Source of the DNA: REEB52 sp964626905
GTDB taxonomy: Bacteria; Chlamydiota; Chlamydiia; Chlamydiales; SM23-39
Length of the DNA: 64,000 bases
Reading direction: 5' to 3'
NCBI GenBank assembly: GCA_964626905.1
Contig: CAZVHA010000006.1
Coordinates: forward strand, 50,342-114,341
Within the stretch, counting starts at the first letter, position 1. Each line of letters starts with the position of its first letter. Both the position numbers and the translations under genes were made by a program. This document shows positions 25,418 to 35,055 of the stretch, in pieces. The notes below the pieces were generated by a model. The model ran no database searches. It was given only the letters and a program-made list of their open reading frames with translations, and was not told the DNA's origin.

Positions 25418-27750
25418 GATGGCCCGTTTTTTGCCTCCTTGCCCAGCTGCTTTTTGCTGAAGGTTCTTTTACTCCCGATGTTGAAGGAGCCCAAGCGTTT
25501 AACGATTCTTTGAGCAAACTCAAAATGGAACTGCACGATTCTTGCAATGAAGTCCGCTCATTGGCAGAAAAAGGGGCGCAAGAATCTGAATTTCAAGAGC
25601 TCCTTGTCAGCGTCTCTGCAAAGCGAGAAAAAATCAAAAAATTGGAAGAGTCGTGGCGAGTATCCTCAGTGCGCGAAGCATCTCAAGGAGATGAGCCGTA
25701 TGCGATGTGGGATGTGGGGGAGACGACTCTATCGCAGCTGATCATGGAATATGGGGCGAGCGATTTTCTCTATGTCATCCCACAAGAATTGAGCGGTATG
25801 AAGATCAGCCTCTTCTCGGGCATTCCCCTTCCCCACGAGTCTTGGAGCGAGATGATCGAGATGATTTTGGCTCAAAATGGCGTGGGTGTGAAACGGCTCA
25901 ACCCATTTGTAAAGCAGCTTTACATTTTGAAGCTAGACCCCTCAGCGATCGAGGCAATTGTCGCAAAGGAATCTGATTTACAGCTATTTGCAAATCATTC
26001 GCGCCTTTTTTATGTATTTTCTCCGCCCGCAGAGCAGTTGAAATCGGTCCAAGCGTTTTTCGAGCGGTTTTCCGACCCGAAGCAATCGTTGATTCAGGCG
26101 ATCGGCTCGAAGGTGGCGATCGTATCGTCGAAAGAGACAATTGAGAGGCTGATTGGGCTCTATCATGCGATTTGGGAGCAAGGGCAGGGCAAGGTCGTTC
26201 GCGTCGTCAGTTTATTAAAAATGATTCCTCAAGAGGCGGAAAAAATATTGAAGGCGATATTTTCCGATACGGGTGCGAGGAACCGGCCCACCTATTATCC
26301 GACGGGGGCCGACGAACTTGCGACGATGGCGCTTCCGAGTGGGCTTGTATTGATTGGGGAAAATAGCACAGTCGAAAGGGCGCAAAAAATCTTGTCCGAT
26401 ATGGAAGCACAGCTCGAAGATCCTGGAGAAAAGGTGATCTTTTGGTATACGTGTAAGCATTCAAACCCCGAGGATGTGGCGGCAGTTCTTGCGCAAGTGT
26501 ACGACTCTCTTGTCGGATCGGGATTTGAGAGAAGGGCCGATTTGACGGCGCCCCCATCTCCTCCCGCCCAGGCTCCATTTTCCCCTTCAAATCCTCCCAA
26601 TGTGCCGGGGCAGATGCCTCCAGCGCCGCTGCCGACTGCTGAAAATCCGTGTCCTTTGCCCTACTTATGTCCCGGTCCAGGGTATAACCCTGTCATGCCA
26701 GCGACGGCGCCATTTATGCAGCCGGGGGTTTTTGACAAAGAGCAACAGATTGCCTTTGGCAATTTTATTGTCGATACGAAGACCACTTCGATCTTAATGG
26801 TGGTGAGAAGAGAAGAGCTTCCCAAAATCAAAACTCTTTTGAAGAAACTCGATGTTCCGAAGCGGATGGTGCAGCTCGACGTGATGCTGATTGAAAAAAA
26901 ATTCCGCGATAGTCGAGAGCTCGGATTTAGCTTGCTGCAGTTCGGGACAAACTCAAGCGGGACAAAAGAGACTGCTGTCACCTATTCGACGACCGAAAGA
27001 GGAACTTTTTCAAATGGTCTTTTCAGCTTTATCTTTAGTAGGCCGAGTGGCAAATTTCCGGCAGCTGACATGAAATTCAATTTCCTCCTCGCCCAAGAAG
27101 ATGTGCGGATCAAAGCGAACCCTTCTGTTTTGGCGATCAATCAAACGCCAGCCCAAATTTCTATTGTGGAGGAAATTTCGATCAACAACGGCGCCTTCCC
27201 CTTCAACTCGCCGACTGGCACTGTGATTCAAGACTCCTACACGAGGGCGCAGTACGGGATTACGATCAATTTGACCCCGACAATCCATCTGCCCGATGAA
27301 GAGGGGGGCTTGAGCTTCATCTCCTTGGATACAGACCTCGAATTCGATTCGACAAAAATCATTTCGGCGGACAGCCGTCCTCCTGTAACCCGGCGCAATA
27401 TTAAAAACCAGGTGCGCGTGGCTGATGGAGAGACGATCATATTGGGGGGATTAAGACAGCAAATCGAGGAAGACTCGAGGGAAAAAATCCCTTTTCTCGG
27501 CGATCTTCCCGGCATTGGAAAGCTTTTTGGGACATCGAGGGCAAGGGATATCAGCACCGAGATGTTTATCTTCATCACGCCGCGGATCATCAAAGATCCG
27601 GTGGAGGATCTGCGCTGCATTCGGCAAGAGGAATATGCGATGAGAGCAGGCGATATTCCCGAATTCTTAAAATGTCTCGATGAGGCAAAAGCAAAAGAGC
27701 GAAAGAGACTATTCGGGCAAAGTTTAAAGACCCTCTTTGACATGTATTGA
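25414..27750 (+). CDS. gspD: Type II secretion secretin GspD
   Basis: 778 residues from the ATG at 25414, which overlaps the previous stop (ATGA), follows a G-rich stretch and begins a clean signal peptide (MRWPVFCLLAQLLFAEG). N-domain repeats precede a Pro-rich insert (about 385-420), then the secretin domain: VQLDVMLIEKKFRDSREL, KANPSVLAINQTPAQI, and the family signature VADGETIILGGL with GDLPGIGKLFGTSR. It forms the outer-membrane channel. A 23-bp repeat-like palindrome is embedded in frame at 25905-25927 (PFVKQLYIL). Confidence 0.93.
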   Translation: MRWPVFCLLAQLLFAEGSFTPDVEGAQAFNDSLSKLKMELHDSCNEVRSLAEKGAQESEFQELLVSVSAKREKIKKLEESWRVSSVREASQGDEPYAMWDVGETTLSQLIMEYGASDFLYVIPQELSGMKISLFSGIPLPHESWSEMIEMILAQNGVGVKRLNPFVKQLYILKLDPSAIEAIVAKESDLQLFANHSRLFYVFSPPAEQLKSVQAFFERFSDPKQSLIQAIGSKVAIVSSKETIERLIGLYHAIWEQGQGKVVRVVSLLKMIPQEAEKILKAIFSDTGARNRPTYYPTGADELATMALPSGLVLIGENSTVERAQKILSDMEAQLEDPGEKVIFWYTCKHSNPEDVAAVLAQVYDSLVGSGFERRADLTAPPSPPAQAPFSPSNPPNVPGQMPPAPLPTAENPCPLPYLCPGPGYNPVMPATAPFMQPGVFDKEQQIAFGNFIVDTKTTSILMVVRREELPKIKTLLKKLDVPKRMVQLDVMLIEKKFRDSRELGFSLLQFGTNSSGTKETAVTYSTTERGTFSNGLFSFIFSRPSGKFPAADMKFNFLLAQEDVRIKANPSVLAINQTPAQISIVEEISINNGAFPFNSPTGTVIQDSYTRAQYGITINLTPTIHLPDEEGGLSFISLDTDLEFDSTKIISADSRPPVTRRNIKNQVRVADGETIILGGLRQQIEEDSREKIPFLGDLPGIGKLFGTSRARDISTEMFIFITPRIIKDPVEDLRCIRQEEYAMRAGDIPEFLKCLDEAKAKERKRLFGQSLKTLFDMY
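25905..25927. repeat. Near-palindromic 23-bp repeat inside gspD
   Basis: ATTTGTAAAG-CAG-CTTTACATTT: the right arm is identical to that of the recB palindrome at 7173-7195, the left arm differs by one base. Read in a different frame from the recB copy. It may be an old, drifting insertion or a chance match. Confidence 0.45.
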
Positions 27751-27756
27751 TCATTT

Positions 27757-29310
27757 ATGGATGAAAATAGAGAACTTGCAGAAAAATTTGGGATGGAGCT
27801 CGCAAGTGGGATCGACCATTTTCCCTTTGTGCAAGATCGCATTTCGCTCATTCCCTATGCCTTTGCAAAACAGAAGAAATTACTCCCTTTAGACCAAGAC
27901 GAGAGTGCGGTGACGGTTGCCATCGCCGATCCGATCGACATCGATGCGATTGAAGAGCTGCGCCTTTTCTTAAAAAAAGAGATCCGCCCGATCTACTGTC
28001 CTTTCCCACAGATCGAACTTGCCATTGAGAAATGCTACCACCAAAAAGAGGGGGAGACCGAAGCGCTGTTTTCCAATCTAAAAACGGATGTGAGAGTCGA
28101 GGAAAAAGAGACGACGGAAGGGTATGATCTTTTAGAGAAAGGGGAGGATCACCCGGTCATCCGGATGGTCAATGCCATTTTGCTCGAGGCGATTCAGCAA
28201 GGGGCATCGGATGTCCACTTTGAACCGATTGAGGAGGGGCTCTCTATCCGATATCGGATCGATGGTCTTTTGCAAAAAAGGCACTCTCCCCCGAGAGAAT
28301 ATCAGGTCCAGATCCTCACTCGGATTAAAGTGATGGCCAAAATGGATATCGCCGAGCACCGTTTGCCACAAGATGGGCGAATCAAGTTGCGCCACGGGGG
28401 AAGAGAGATCGACTTTCGGGTCAGCACATTGCCGATCATTCAGGGGGAAAGGATCGTGATGAGGATTTTGGATAAAGGAAATGTCCTTCTCGGGATCGAT
28501 CGGATTGGGATGAGTGATAAAGTGCTAAAAAGTTTTCGAAGACTCATCCAAATGCCTGAGGGGATCCTTCTCGTAACGGGTCCGACGGGAAGTGGCAAAA
28601 CGACGACGCTTTATAGCGCCATCGGCGAGATCAACGACAGCGAGACCAACATCATCACAGTGGAAGATCCGATCGAGTATAAGCTGGCTGGGATTTCACA
28701 GATGAATGTGAACGCGAAGATCGAGCTCGATTTTGCAAGGGGCTTACGCCACATTTTGCGCCAAGATCCCGACGTCATCATGATTGGAGAGATTCGCGAT
28801 CGGGAAACAGCCGAAATTGCAATCCAGGCCTCTTTGACAGGCCATTTGGTATTTAGCACGCTCCACACGAATGATGCCCCGTCGGCGTTGACTCGCCTTG
28901 CCGATATGGGGATCGAACCCTATCTTCTCGCCTCTTCGATTCTGGGGATATTGGCGCAGCGGCTTGTGAGACAAATTTGCCCTCATTGCAAAGAAGAATA
29001 TACGCCCAGTGATCAGGAATTAGAAGAGCTACGACTTCAGTTTGACGGCTCTTTTTACAGAGGGGCGGGATGTCCCCACTGTTTTCAGACGGGATATAAA
29101 GGGCGCCACGCGATCTATGAGCTAATGCCGATGGGGAACAAATTGAAAGCGCAAGTGTTGAAGAGTCAAGACGGGGGAGAGCTCAGGAGGGTCGCTTTGG
29201 GAGATGGGATGAGATCGCTTTTCGATCAGGGGGTGGAGCTGGTGATCCAAGGAGTCACGACGAGCAAGGAGCTTTTGAGGGTGACTAAGATCGATCAAGG
29301 AGATCTGTAA
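27757..29310 (+). CDS. gspE: Type II secretion ATPase GspE
   Basis: 517 residues. N1E domain, then the catalytic domain with Walker A GPTGSGKTTTLYSAI (about 275-289), Asp box region ITVEDPIEY, Walker B DPDVIMIGEIRDRETAEIA, His box STLHTNDAPSALTRL, and a zinc-binding pair CPHC...CPHC near the C-terminus. Powers assembly of the pseudopilus from the cytoplasmic face. 6 bp after gspD; its stop overlaps the gspF start (TAATG). Confidence 0.96.
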   Translation: MDENRELAEKFGMELASGIDHFPFVQDRISLIPYAFAKQKKLLPLDQDESAVTVAIADPIDIDAIEELRLFLKKEIRPIYCPFPQIELAIEKCYHQKEGETEALFSNLKTDVRVEEKETTEGYDLLEKGEDHPVIRMVNAILLEAIQQGASDVHFEPIEEGLSIRYRIDGLLQKRHSPPREYQVQILTRIKVMAKMDIAEHRLPQDGRIKLRHGGREIDFRVSTLPIIQGERIVMRILDKGNVLLGIDRIGMSDKVLKSFRRLIQMPEGILLVTGPTGSGKTTTLYSAIGEINDSETNIITVEDPIEYKLAGISQMNVNAKIELDFARGLRHILRQDPDVIMIGEIRDRETAEIAIQASLTGHLVFSTLHTNDAPSALTRLADMGIEPYLLASSILGILAQRLVRQICPHCKEEYTPSDQELEELRLQFDGSFYRGAGCPHCFQTGYKGRHAIYELMPMGNKLKAQVLKSQDGGELRRVALGDGMRSLFDQGVELVIQGVTTSKELLRVTKIDQGDL

Positions 29311-30497
29311 TGCCGCTCTATGAATACAGGGCTATTTCCGATGTGGGAAAGAAAATCAAAGCGACGATCGATGCCGATAGTTTGCAAGAGGCAAAACTCA
29401 AGTTGATCCGGATGCAAATCGCAGTGATTGAACTTGAGCAGCTGAGCGAAAAGAGGTTGCGCGAATCGCTCTCGAAAGCGGATCTGCTCAATTTAACACG
29501 AGAAATTGGCAGGCTACTCCATGCGGGACTCCCCCTTTTTGAGGCCCTTTCGGCTTTGGAGGAAAAATATCGGGGGCAAAAATCGAATAAACTCCTGCTC
29601 GATCTTTGCGATTCGATCCGTGGGGGGCGCGCCTTTTCTCAAAGTCTTTCTCGCCATCCCCACACATTTGATCTTCTCTATGTTTCGATGATTGCAAATA
29701 GCGAAAAGACAGGCCATCTTCAGGAGGCGCTGAGTGAATTGGGCGATCTTTTGCATCGGCAAATTCAGGTGCAAAAACAAATTGTATCGGCATTTTTATA
29801 TCCGGCGCTGCTCGGAAGTTTTTGCATCGTCATCCTCGGGATGCTCCTTTTTTATGTGATCCCATCGCTGAGGGAGCTGTTTGAAGGAAGGGACTTGCAT
29901 CCATTCACGAAGATCGTTTTTGCCGCGAGCCAATTTGCCTGTCATTCGAAGGGGATTTTGGCGCTCCTTTGCTCTGGAGTTTTAACAGCGGGAGCGCTGA
30001 TTTTTGTCTTTCCGAAATGGAAAGAAAAAATGCTCGGGTGGAGTTTGCGCTGTTTCTTTTTGAAAAGTTTTTTTGCGAGGGTGGCTTTTGTCCGGTTTTT
30101 CCGGGCGGCTGCGACCCTTTTAGAGGGAGGGCTTCCGCTGCTTCAGGCGCTTGAACAGGCAAAAAGTGTGATGAGACACCCCGATTTAGAAGAGGTGATC
30201 GACAAGGCTTTAGGAAAAATTGCCGAAGGGGCCCCGATTCATAAAACCTTCGAAGATGAGCCGTTGATCCCTCCACTCATTCCCCGGATGATCAGCATTG
30301 CGGAAGAGGGGGGAAGACTCCCGTTTATGATGCAGCAGATCGCCCAAATCTATGAAGAAGAATTAGAAAAAACAATGTCCCGATTTGCAGCGCTTGCGCA
30401 ACCGGTGTTGCTCCTCATTCTCGGCACGATCATCGGTTTTGTTCTCCTTTCCGTGCTGTTGCCAATGACAGATGTGAGCTCGTTTGCAGATGGATAA
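29310..30497 (+). CDS. gspF: Type II secretion inner-membrane platform protein GspF
   Basis: 395 residues with two copies of the T2SSF domain. Copy one opens LTREIGRLLHAGLPLFEAL; copy two opens FFRAAATLLEGGLPLLQAL. Three TM helices lie at about 165-190, 215-235 and 365-390 (VLLLILGTIIGFVLLSVLLP). Starts MPLYEYRAISDVGKK, the usual GspF opening. It connects the ATPase to the pseudopilus. Confidence 0.95.
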   Translation: MPLYEYRAISDVGKKIKATIDADSLQEAKLKLIRMQIAVIELEQLSEKRLRESLSKADLLNLTREIGRLLHAGLPLFEALSALEEKYRGQKSNKLLLDLCDSIRGGRAFSQSLSRHPHTFDLLYVSMIANSEKTGHLQEALSELGDLLHRQIQVQKQIVSAFLYPALLGSFCIVILGMLLFYVIPSLRELFEGRDLHPFTKIVFAASQFACHSKGILALLCSGVLTAGALIFVFPKWKEKMLGWSLRCFFLKSFFARVAFVRFFRAAATLLEGGLPLLQALEQAKSVMRHPDLEEVIDKALGKIAEGAPIHKTFEDEPLIPPLIPRMISIAEEGGRLPFMMQQIAQIYEEELEKTMSRFAALAQPVLLLILGTIIGFVLLSVLLPMTDVSSFADG

Positions 30498-30510
30498 AAT
30501 GGAGAAAAAA

Positions 30511-30837
30511 ATGAAAAAAAAGGCGATTACCTTAATCGAGATCCTCATTGTACTATTTTTGATCAGTCTCATCGGAGGTGTCATCGGGTACAATGTGAAG
30601 GGATCGATGAAGAAAGGGAGGGAATTTAAAACCAACCAGGCCAAAAGTAGACTGGAAGATATCCTTGAGCTCTCCTTACAAGAGGGAATGGATCCAGAGG
30701 CTTTTTTAAAAGATAAGTCCAAAGTTTTAAAAGAGTACGGGATGGCCAAAGACCCAGATAATTTACTCAAAGATGGGTATGGGCGCCCCTTTGAGATCAC
30801 CTACGATTCAAAAAAGCAGACGTTTACGGTGAAATGA
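30511..30837 (+). CDS. gspG: Major pseudopilin GspG
   Basis: 108 residues from the ATG at 30511, with GGAG 6 bp upstream; earlier in-frame starts overlap gspF. The leader MKKKA is very short and is followed by ITLIEILIVLFLISLIGG, with the essential Glu at position 5 of the mature chain. The residue before the cleavage site is Ala instead of the usual Gly. The C-terminal region LLKDGYGRPFEITY matches the GspG calcium-loop area. Confidence 0.85.
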   Translation: MKKKAITLIEILIVLFLISLIGGVIGYNVKGSMKKGREFKTNQAKSRLEDILELSLQEGMDPEAFLKDKSKVLKEYGMAKDPDNLLKDGYGRPFEITYDSKKQTFTVK

Positions 30838-31304
30838 GAAAAAAAACAATCACTTTGCTTGAAGTGATGATTGCCATTTGCATCATTGTCATTGCAAGCG
30901 GGGTGATCCATTACAAAATCAAAGAGAGCATTGAGCGGAAAAAATTCCAGACGGAAGTAAGCCGACTTCAAGATCGGATAAGGACCACGCAAAAGTTGGC
31001 GCAATCCACGCAAATGGACTGGGAAGGGAACTTAAAAAAAGAGAAAAAAGGGTGGGTCTTTTCGGTCCAATGTGAACAAGAGAAAAATAAAAAGCTCCCT
31101 TCCCTATCTTTAGGCGAGATGGAGATCGCTTTGGATGGGAAAAAAATTGCAAAAGGGGTGAAAATCGACTTTTTTGCCAGCGGGAAAGTGGCTCCCAAAG
31201 GGAGCTTTTCTTTTGTGAAAGGAGATCTGCAAAAAAGGTGGACTACATCAGAGCTCTTTCAAACGGAATCGGGCAAAACCGATGGCCCTTCTCACCCTCT
31301 ATAG
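30834..31304 (+). CDS. Minor pseudopilin-like protein (GspH-like)
   Basis: 156 residues, start overlapping the gspG stop by 4 bp. MRKKT is followed by ITLLEVMIAICIIVIASG, a type IV prepilin-like N-terminal helix with the conserved Glu; the residue before the cleavage site is Thr, so processing is uncertain. The rest is a basic domain with short strands. Last gene of the T2SS operon, in the same position as the chlamydial gene after gspG. It overlaps the convergent tag gene by 13 bp. Confidence 0.7.
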   Translation: MRKKTITLLEVMIAICIIVIASGVIHYKIKESIERKKFQTEVSRLQDRIRTTQKLAQSTQMDWEGNLKKEKKGWVFSVQCEQEKNKKLPSLSLGEMEIALDGKKIAKGVKIDFFASGKVAPKGSFSFVKGDLQKRWTTSELFQTESGKTDGPSHPL

Positions 31305-31852
31305 GGACACCTTACCAAATGATCGTTTACCATCCCCACCGCTTGCATGAATGCATAGATAATCGTCGTCCCGATAAAAGACATCCCCCATTTTTTCAAA
31401 TCCTTTGAAAGGGCGTCGCTGATCGGAGTGCGCGGTGGAATTTCTGCCATGGAACTCCACTCATTGACAATGGGTCGGTGGTTCACGAATCCCCAAAGAT
31501 AGGTATCAAATGAGCCAAATTTTTCCCCGATTTTTAAAACCGTTTGCGCATTTCGCCTTACGCTAAAAATTTTGAGCCGATTGCGGATGATTCCAGGGTC
31601 TTTGAGGATCGTTTCGAGCGCATCATCGCTCATTGCTGCCACGAGAGAGGGCTCAAAATCGTGAAATAGGCGGCGGTAATTTTCTCGCTTTTTCAACACC
31701 GTTTCCCAACTCAGCCCCGCTTGCGCCCCTTCCAGAGAAATCATCTCAAAAAGGCGCCGATCATCATGAACGGGAACTCCCCATTCAAAATCGTGGTACT
31801 CGGCGTAGAGGGGTTTACCCTCCCCAAAACAGCGCTTTCCCCCCTTTTCCAT
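31292..31852 (-). CDS. tag: DNA-3-methyladenine glycosylase I
   Basis: 186 residues, as in E. coli Tag. YAEYHDFEWGVPVHDDRRLFEM and SLEGAQAGLSWETVLKKR are family signatures. The zinc site is complete: Cys near the N-terminus (KRCFGEG), His in YHDFEWG, and C-terminal H and C in NDHLVRCPY. Removes 3-methyladenine from alkylated DNA. It is convergent with the T2SS operon and not part of it. Confidence 0.95.
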   Translation of the reverse strand: MEKGGKRCFGEGKPLYAEYHDFEWGVPVHDDRRLFEMISLEGAQAGLSWETVLKKRENYRRLFHDFEPSLVAAMSDDALETILKDPGIIRNRLKIFSVRRNAQTVLKIGEKFGSFDTYLWGFVNHRPIVNEWSSMAEIPPRTPISDALSKDLKKWGMSFIGTTIIYAFMQAVGMVNDHLVRCPYRG

Positions 31853-31920
31853 AAGCCCTCTTGAAAGAATAAGTTTTTTTTATTAATCTTAGATCTTAGC
31901 AACATTGAAAGGAACCCTTT

Positions 31921-34530
31921 ATGAAGAGATGTCTCATTGTAACCCTTTTGATTTTCTCTGGGTTAAGTCCCACTTTTGCCAATCAACCGTCTCCCCCCAT
32001 GGCACTAAAGCCGAGGCAGCCCAATTGGAGAATCGAAGTCGTGAAAAAAGATATCAACGGCTTGCCCGAGCAGCTCCTTTTTTATGAGCCAAAGGCCGAA
32101 GGCGAAACACCCGTTCAGCAGATCACTTTCTACGAGAACCAAAAAATCCACTATCAAGAAGAAATAACTGTTGTCTCTGAGGAAAGCGAAGGGGCCATTC
32201 AATGGAATTCTACCATAGTTCCCCACGGCACGAGGCTACAATACTACCCAGAAGGTCCCCTCTTTCAACTGACCCATTACAAATGGGGGATCCTCGAGGG
32301 AGAGTGTAAAACTTTTTTTAAAAGTGGGCAGTTGCAAAGTGAACTGACCTATAAAGAGGGCCTTTTTGAAGGGCCTGCCCAATCTTTTTATGAAGATGGA
32401 ACGTTGAGAGAAGAGGTCGTGTACCAAAAGGGGAAAATCGAAGGAGATGTAATCCAATATCATCCTAACGGAAATAAGGCCGCTATCATCCCCCACGTCG
32501 GTGGTCAAGCGTCTGGGACGGCGCTGAGTTGGTTCCCTTCAGGCATTTTATATACACAGCGCCTCTTTAGCAATGGGGCATTGCAAGGAGATGGAAAAAA
32601 TCCGGCTCACATTGTCTATGATGAGGCGCGCAATGTGGTGGAGGTGCTCGATTTTAAAGAGGGCAAACCTACCGGTCTCCACGTTCGCTATCATTCAAAT
32701 GGGAATGAAAGCTACAGACTCAATTACAAAAATGGGCTCAAAGAGGGAAAAGAGCAGTTTTTTGCTGAAGATGGTTCTCTTCTCGGCGAAGGATTCTTTA
32801 AAAATGGGGTCCCCACAGGAAAACACTCGCGCAATCATCCGAATGGAACGCTCGCATACGAGGCGAAATTTGATTCCAAAGGCAATACAGAAGAGCCCGT
32901 TTGCGAATATGGCGAAGATGGGACCAAAATACGCTCCTTTTTCTCTTGTGATGGCCAACTGAATGGCCCCTACTTTGAATGGTATGCGGATGGAACTCCC
33001 AAGTGTGAATACAATTACGATTTGGGAAAATTAAAAGGGCCTCAGAAGAGCTATTATGAGTCTGGGCAGCTAAGGGTGTCGGCCAATTATGGCGAAGAGC
33101 AAAAATACGATGGCCTCTATGAAGAGTGGCACGAAAATGGCATTCTCGCTCGAAAATACAACTTCTCCGAAGGTCTTAAAGAGGGACAAATAGGCGAATG
33201 GTTTGAAAATGGAAATACAAAACTCGACGCCTATTTCCAAAATGATCTTCCAGAGGGAGTGCAAAGCGAGTGGTACGAAAATGGACAGCTAAAGGCCAGG
33301 TCCGAATATGTATCCAAGATGAAACAGGGCTGGCAACGCGATTGGGACGAAAAAGGGGAGCTCCTTTTTGAGGCGTTTTATGAAGATGGTCTCATGCATG
33401 GCACTGTTTTGAGCTGGTGGGATAAGGATCAGATCAAGTCCCGATCCCAGTTCAGTCATGGGAAAAAAGAGGGGCTTCATAAGACCTTTTATAAAGATGG
33501 TAGACCCGAGAGAGTTTCCACTTTCAAAAACGATCTCCTCGATGGAGAGACGATTGGATGGTATGCCGACGGATCGGTTCAAATCGTCCAAACATTTAAA
33601 GAGGGTAGACCCGCTGGCGAACACAAAATCTACCATCCAAAAGAGTCTCCCAGTCAAAAAGATGAAGAGCGGCTGGCGCGCCTCATTTGCTTTGACGATG
33701 AGGGAAATCAGCACGGCGAAGAGAGATCTTATTATGCACATGGCAAGCCCCAAGCCATCATCCCTTTTCAACATGGACTCATCGACGGGACGAGAAAAAT
33801 TTTCAACGAACAGGGAATTTTAGTTCAAGAAGCCACCCTTTCTCTTGGAAAGCTCGAGGGAGAGTACTTCGAAAGAATGGCCGATGGCGGGGAACTGGTT
33901 GCCCATTACCATAACAACCTTAAAGATGGCCTCCAGACGATTTACTACCCCAAAGTTCAAAACGAATTGCGAATGAAGGCAATTGAGACCCCCTTCGCCA
34001 ATAATGAGATCGATGGGCTCGTCCAGGAGTACTCAAAGTTAGGAAAAAAAATGGGACAAACTCCCCACGTAAAGGGGAAAAAAGAGGGGGTTGCAACCAT
34101 TTTTGCTGCCGATGGGACTGTTTCTCTTACAATTGAATTCCACGACGATCAAAAAAATGGGTTGACGACCCACTACTACCCCTCAGGCAAAGTTTTCAGA
34201 ACGAGCTATTTTGCAAACGATCTGAAAGCAGGAGAAGAGGTCACCTATCATCCAAATGGAGCGGTCGCATCCATTTTCCCTTATGAAAACGGGAAGATCA
34301 GTGGACTTGCCCAAAGCTGGAATGAGGAAGGGTACCTCACCTTTGAGGCGGAGTATGTGGGTGATCTTCGCCACGGCAGATTCAATAAATACTACGAAGA
34401 TGGAAGCCTCCAGCTCGAAGAGACCTTTGCCTACGATAAACTCGAAGGGGAAAAGCGCAAATACGAGCGCGATGGGTCGATGTCCGTTTCTCTTTATGAA
34501 GATGGGGAGCGGGTTCGGACGATCCGATAG
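31921..34530 (+). CDS. Secreted MORN-repeat protein
   Basis: 869 residues with a signal peptide (MKRCLIVTLLIFSGLSPTFA). Nearly the whole mature protein is built of MORN_2-type repeats of about 22-24 residues with the pattern YxxGxLxxxxxYxxGxxxG, for example FFKSGQLQSELTYKEGLFEG, WYADGTPKCEYNYDLGKLKG and YYEDGSLQLEETFAYDKLEG; about thirty can be counted. Similar proteins are common in environmental chlamydiae; the repeats make an extended beta-sheet that can bind lipids or proteins. Function unknown. AAAGGAA precedes the ATG and a strong terminator follows. Confidence 0.85.
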   Translation: MKRCLIVTLLIFSGLSPTFANQPSPPMALKPRQPNWRIEVVKKDINGLPEQLLFYEPKAEGETPVQQITFYENQKIHYQEEITVVSEESEGAIQWNSTIVPHGTRLQYYPEGPLFQLTHYKWGILEGECKTFFKSGQLQSELTYKEGLFEGPAQSFYEDGTLREEVVYQKGKIEGDVIQYHPNGNKAAIIPHVGGQASGTALSWFPSGILYTQRLFSNGALQGDGKNPAHIVYDEARNVVEVLDFKEGKPTGLHVRYHSNGNESYRLNYKNGLKEGKEQFFAEDGSLLGEGFFKNGVPTGKHSRNHPNGTLAYEAKFDSKGNTEEPVCEYGEDGTKIRSFFSCDGQLNGPYFEWYADGTPKCEYNYDLGKLKGPQKSYYESGQLRVSANYGEEQKYDGLYEEWHENGILARKYNFSEGLKEGQIGEWFENGNTKLDAYFQNDLPEGVQSEWYENGQLKARSEYVSKMKQGWQRDWDEKGELLFEAFYEDGLMHGTVLSWWDKDQIKSRSQFSHGKKEGLHKTFYKDGRPERVSTFKNDLLDGETIGWYADGSVQIVQTFKEGRPAGEHKIYHPKESPSQKDEERLARLICFDDEGNQHGEERSYYAHGKPQAIIPFQHGLIDGTRKIFNEQGILVQEATLSLGKLEGEYFERMADGGELVAHYHNNLKDGLQTIYYPKVQNELRMKAIETPFANNEIDGLVQEYSKLGKKMGQTPHVKGKKEGVATIFAADGTVSLTIEFHDDQKNGLTTHYYPSGKVFRTSYFANDLKAGEEVTYHPNGAVASIFPYENGKISGLAQSWNEEGYLTFEAEYVGDLRHGRFNKYYEDGSLQLEETFAYDKLEGEKRKYERDGSMSVSLYEDGERVRTIR

Positions 34531-34555
34531 GACTAGGGATTTTTTTCTCATTTAA

Positions 34556-34613
34556 GAGACTCAAACTGAATTCGATTGGTTTGGGTCTCCACATTCCTCT
34601 TTTTTTTTTCTAG
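34556..34613 (+). terminator. Rho-independent terminator after the MORN gene
   Basis: 11-bp stem GAGACTCAAAC (34556-34566) with GTTTGGGTCTC (34579-34589; one T-G wobble), a 12-nt loop, then a long T tract at about 34599-34609. Confidence 0.7.
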
Positions 34614-34670
34614 AAAAAGAGTAGATTGGGAGGTGCGACTCAAAGTCGTAAATCAACACGGAGAAAATCA

Positions 34671-34781
34671 ATGAATATGAAGCAACAACCGGTAAAACCA
34701 CAGCCGGTAACGAATAAAGCCCCTGAAAAAAAACCTCAGGTAGTACCACCATCTCCTCAAAAACCAGCCGTTAAGAAGTAG
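34671..34781 (+). CDS. 36-residue Pro/Lys/Gln-rich peptide
   Basis: ATG at 34671, stop TAG at 34779-34781. Repetitive composition with PVKPQPV and PPSPQKP, no hydrophobic segment. GGAG lies 9 nt upstream and a strong terminator begins 20 nt downstream, so the unit looks transcribed and translated. A small hairpin (CGACT/AGTCG, 34636-34648) precedes the ribosome site. No family recognised; also possible is a small RNA that happens to contain a reading frame. Confidence 0.45.
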   Translation: MNMKQQPVKPQPVTNKAPEKKPQVVPPSPQKPAVKK

Positions 34782-34801
34782 GCAGATCGGTTTATTTTAT
34801 T

Positions 34802-34836
34802 CTTGGGCAGGGCTCTCCCTGCCCGAGTCTTTTTTA
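34802..34836 (+). terminator. Rho-independent terminator after the small Pro-rich gene
   Basis: Stem CTTGGGCAGGG/CCCTGCCCGAG with a CTCT loop (34802-34827), followed by a run of T at 34830-34835. The T run touches the stop codon of the convergent small lipoprotein gene. Confidence 0.75.
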
Positions 34837-35001
34837 CTTTTGCTCGCAAGAACCAGATTTTTGACCAGTGCATTTATGCGGACAGCAGCTTCCGTCACAT
34901 CCTGTCGGTTGGCTTTTTTTCATATGCGACTGCGATTGCATCCCGTCTTGAGCACAGGCGCTGAGCAACAGTAATGGCAACAATAACAATATAAATTTCA
35001 T
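34834..35001 (-). CDS. 55-residue cysteine-rich small lipoprotein
   Basis: ATG at 35001 with AGGGGA about 8 nt upstream. Signal peptide MKFILLLLPLLLLSAC ends in a lipobox (LSAC, lipidated Cys16). The mature part is short and polar with four or five cysteines (GCDGSCCPHKCTG and a further Cys), which could be disulphide-linked in the outer membrane or bind metal. No family recognised. It is transcribed away from the U-box operon. Confidence 0.65.
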   Translation of the reverse strand: MKFILLLLPLLLLSACAQDGMQSQSHMKKSQPTGCDGSCCPHKCTGQKSGSCEQK

Positions 35002-35055
35002 AAGGATTCCCCTCTATTCGGTATATTTGTGACCCTATTAAAGATGATCCAGCAA

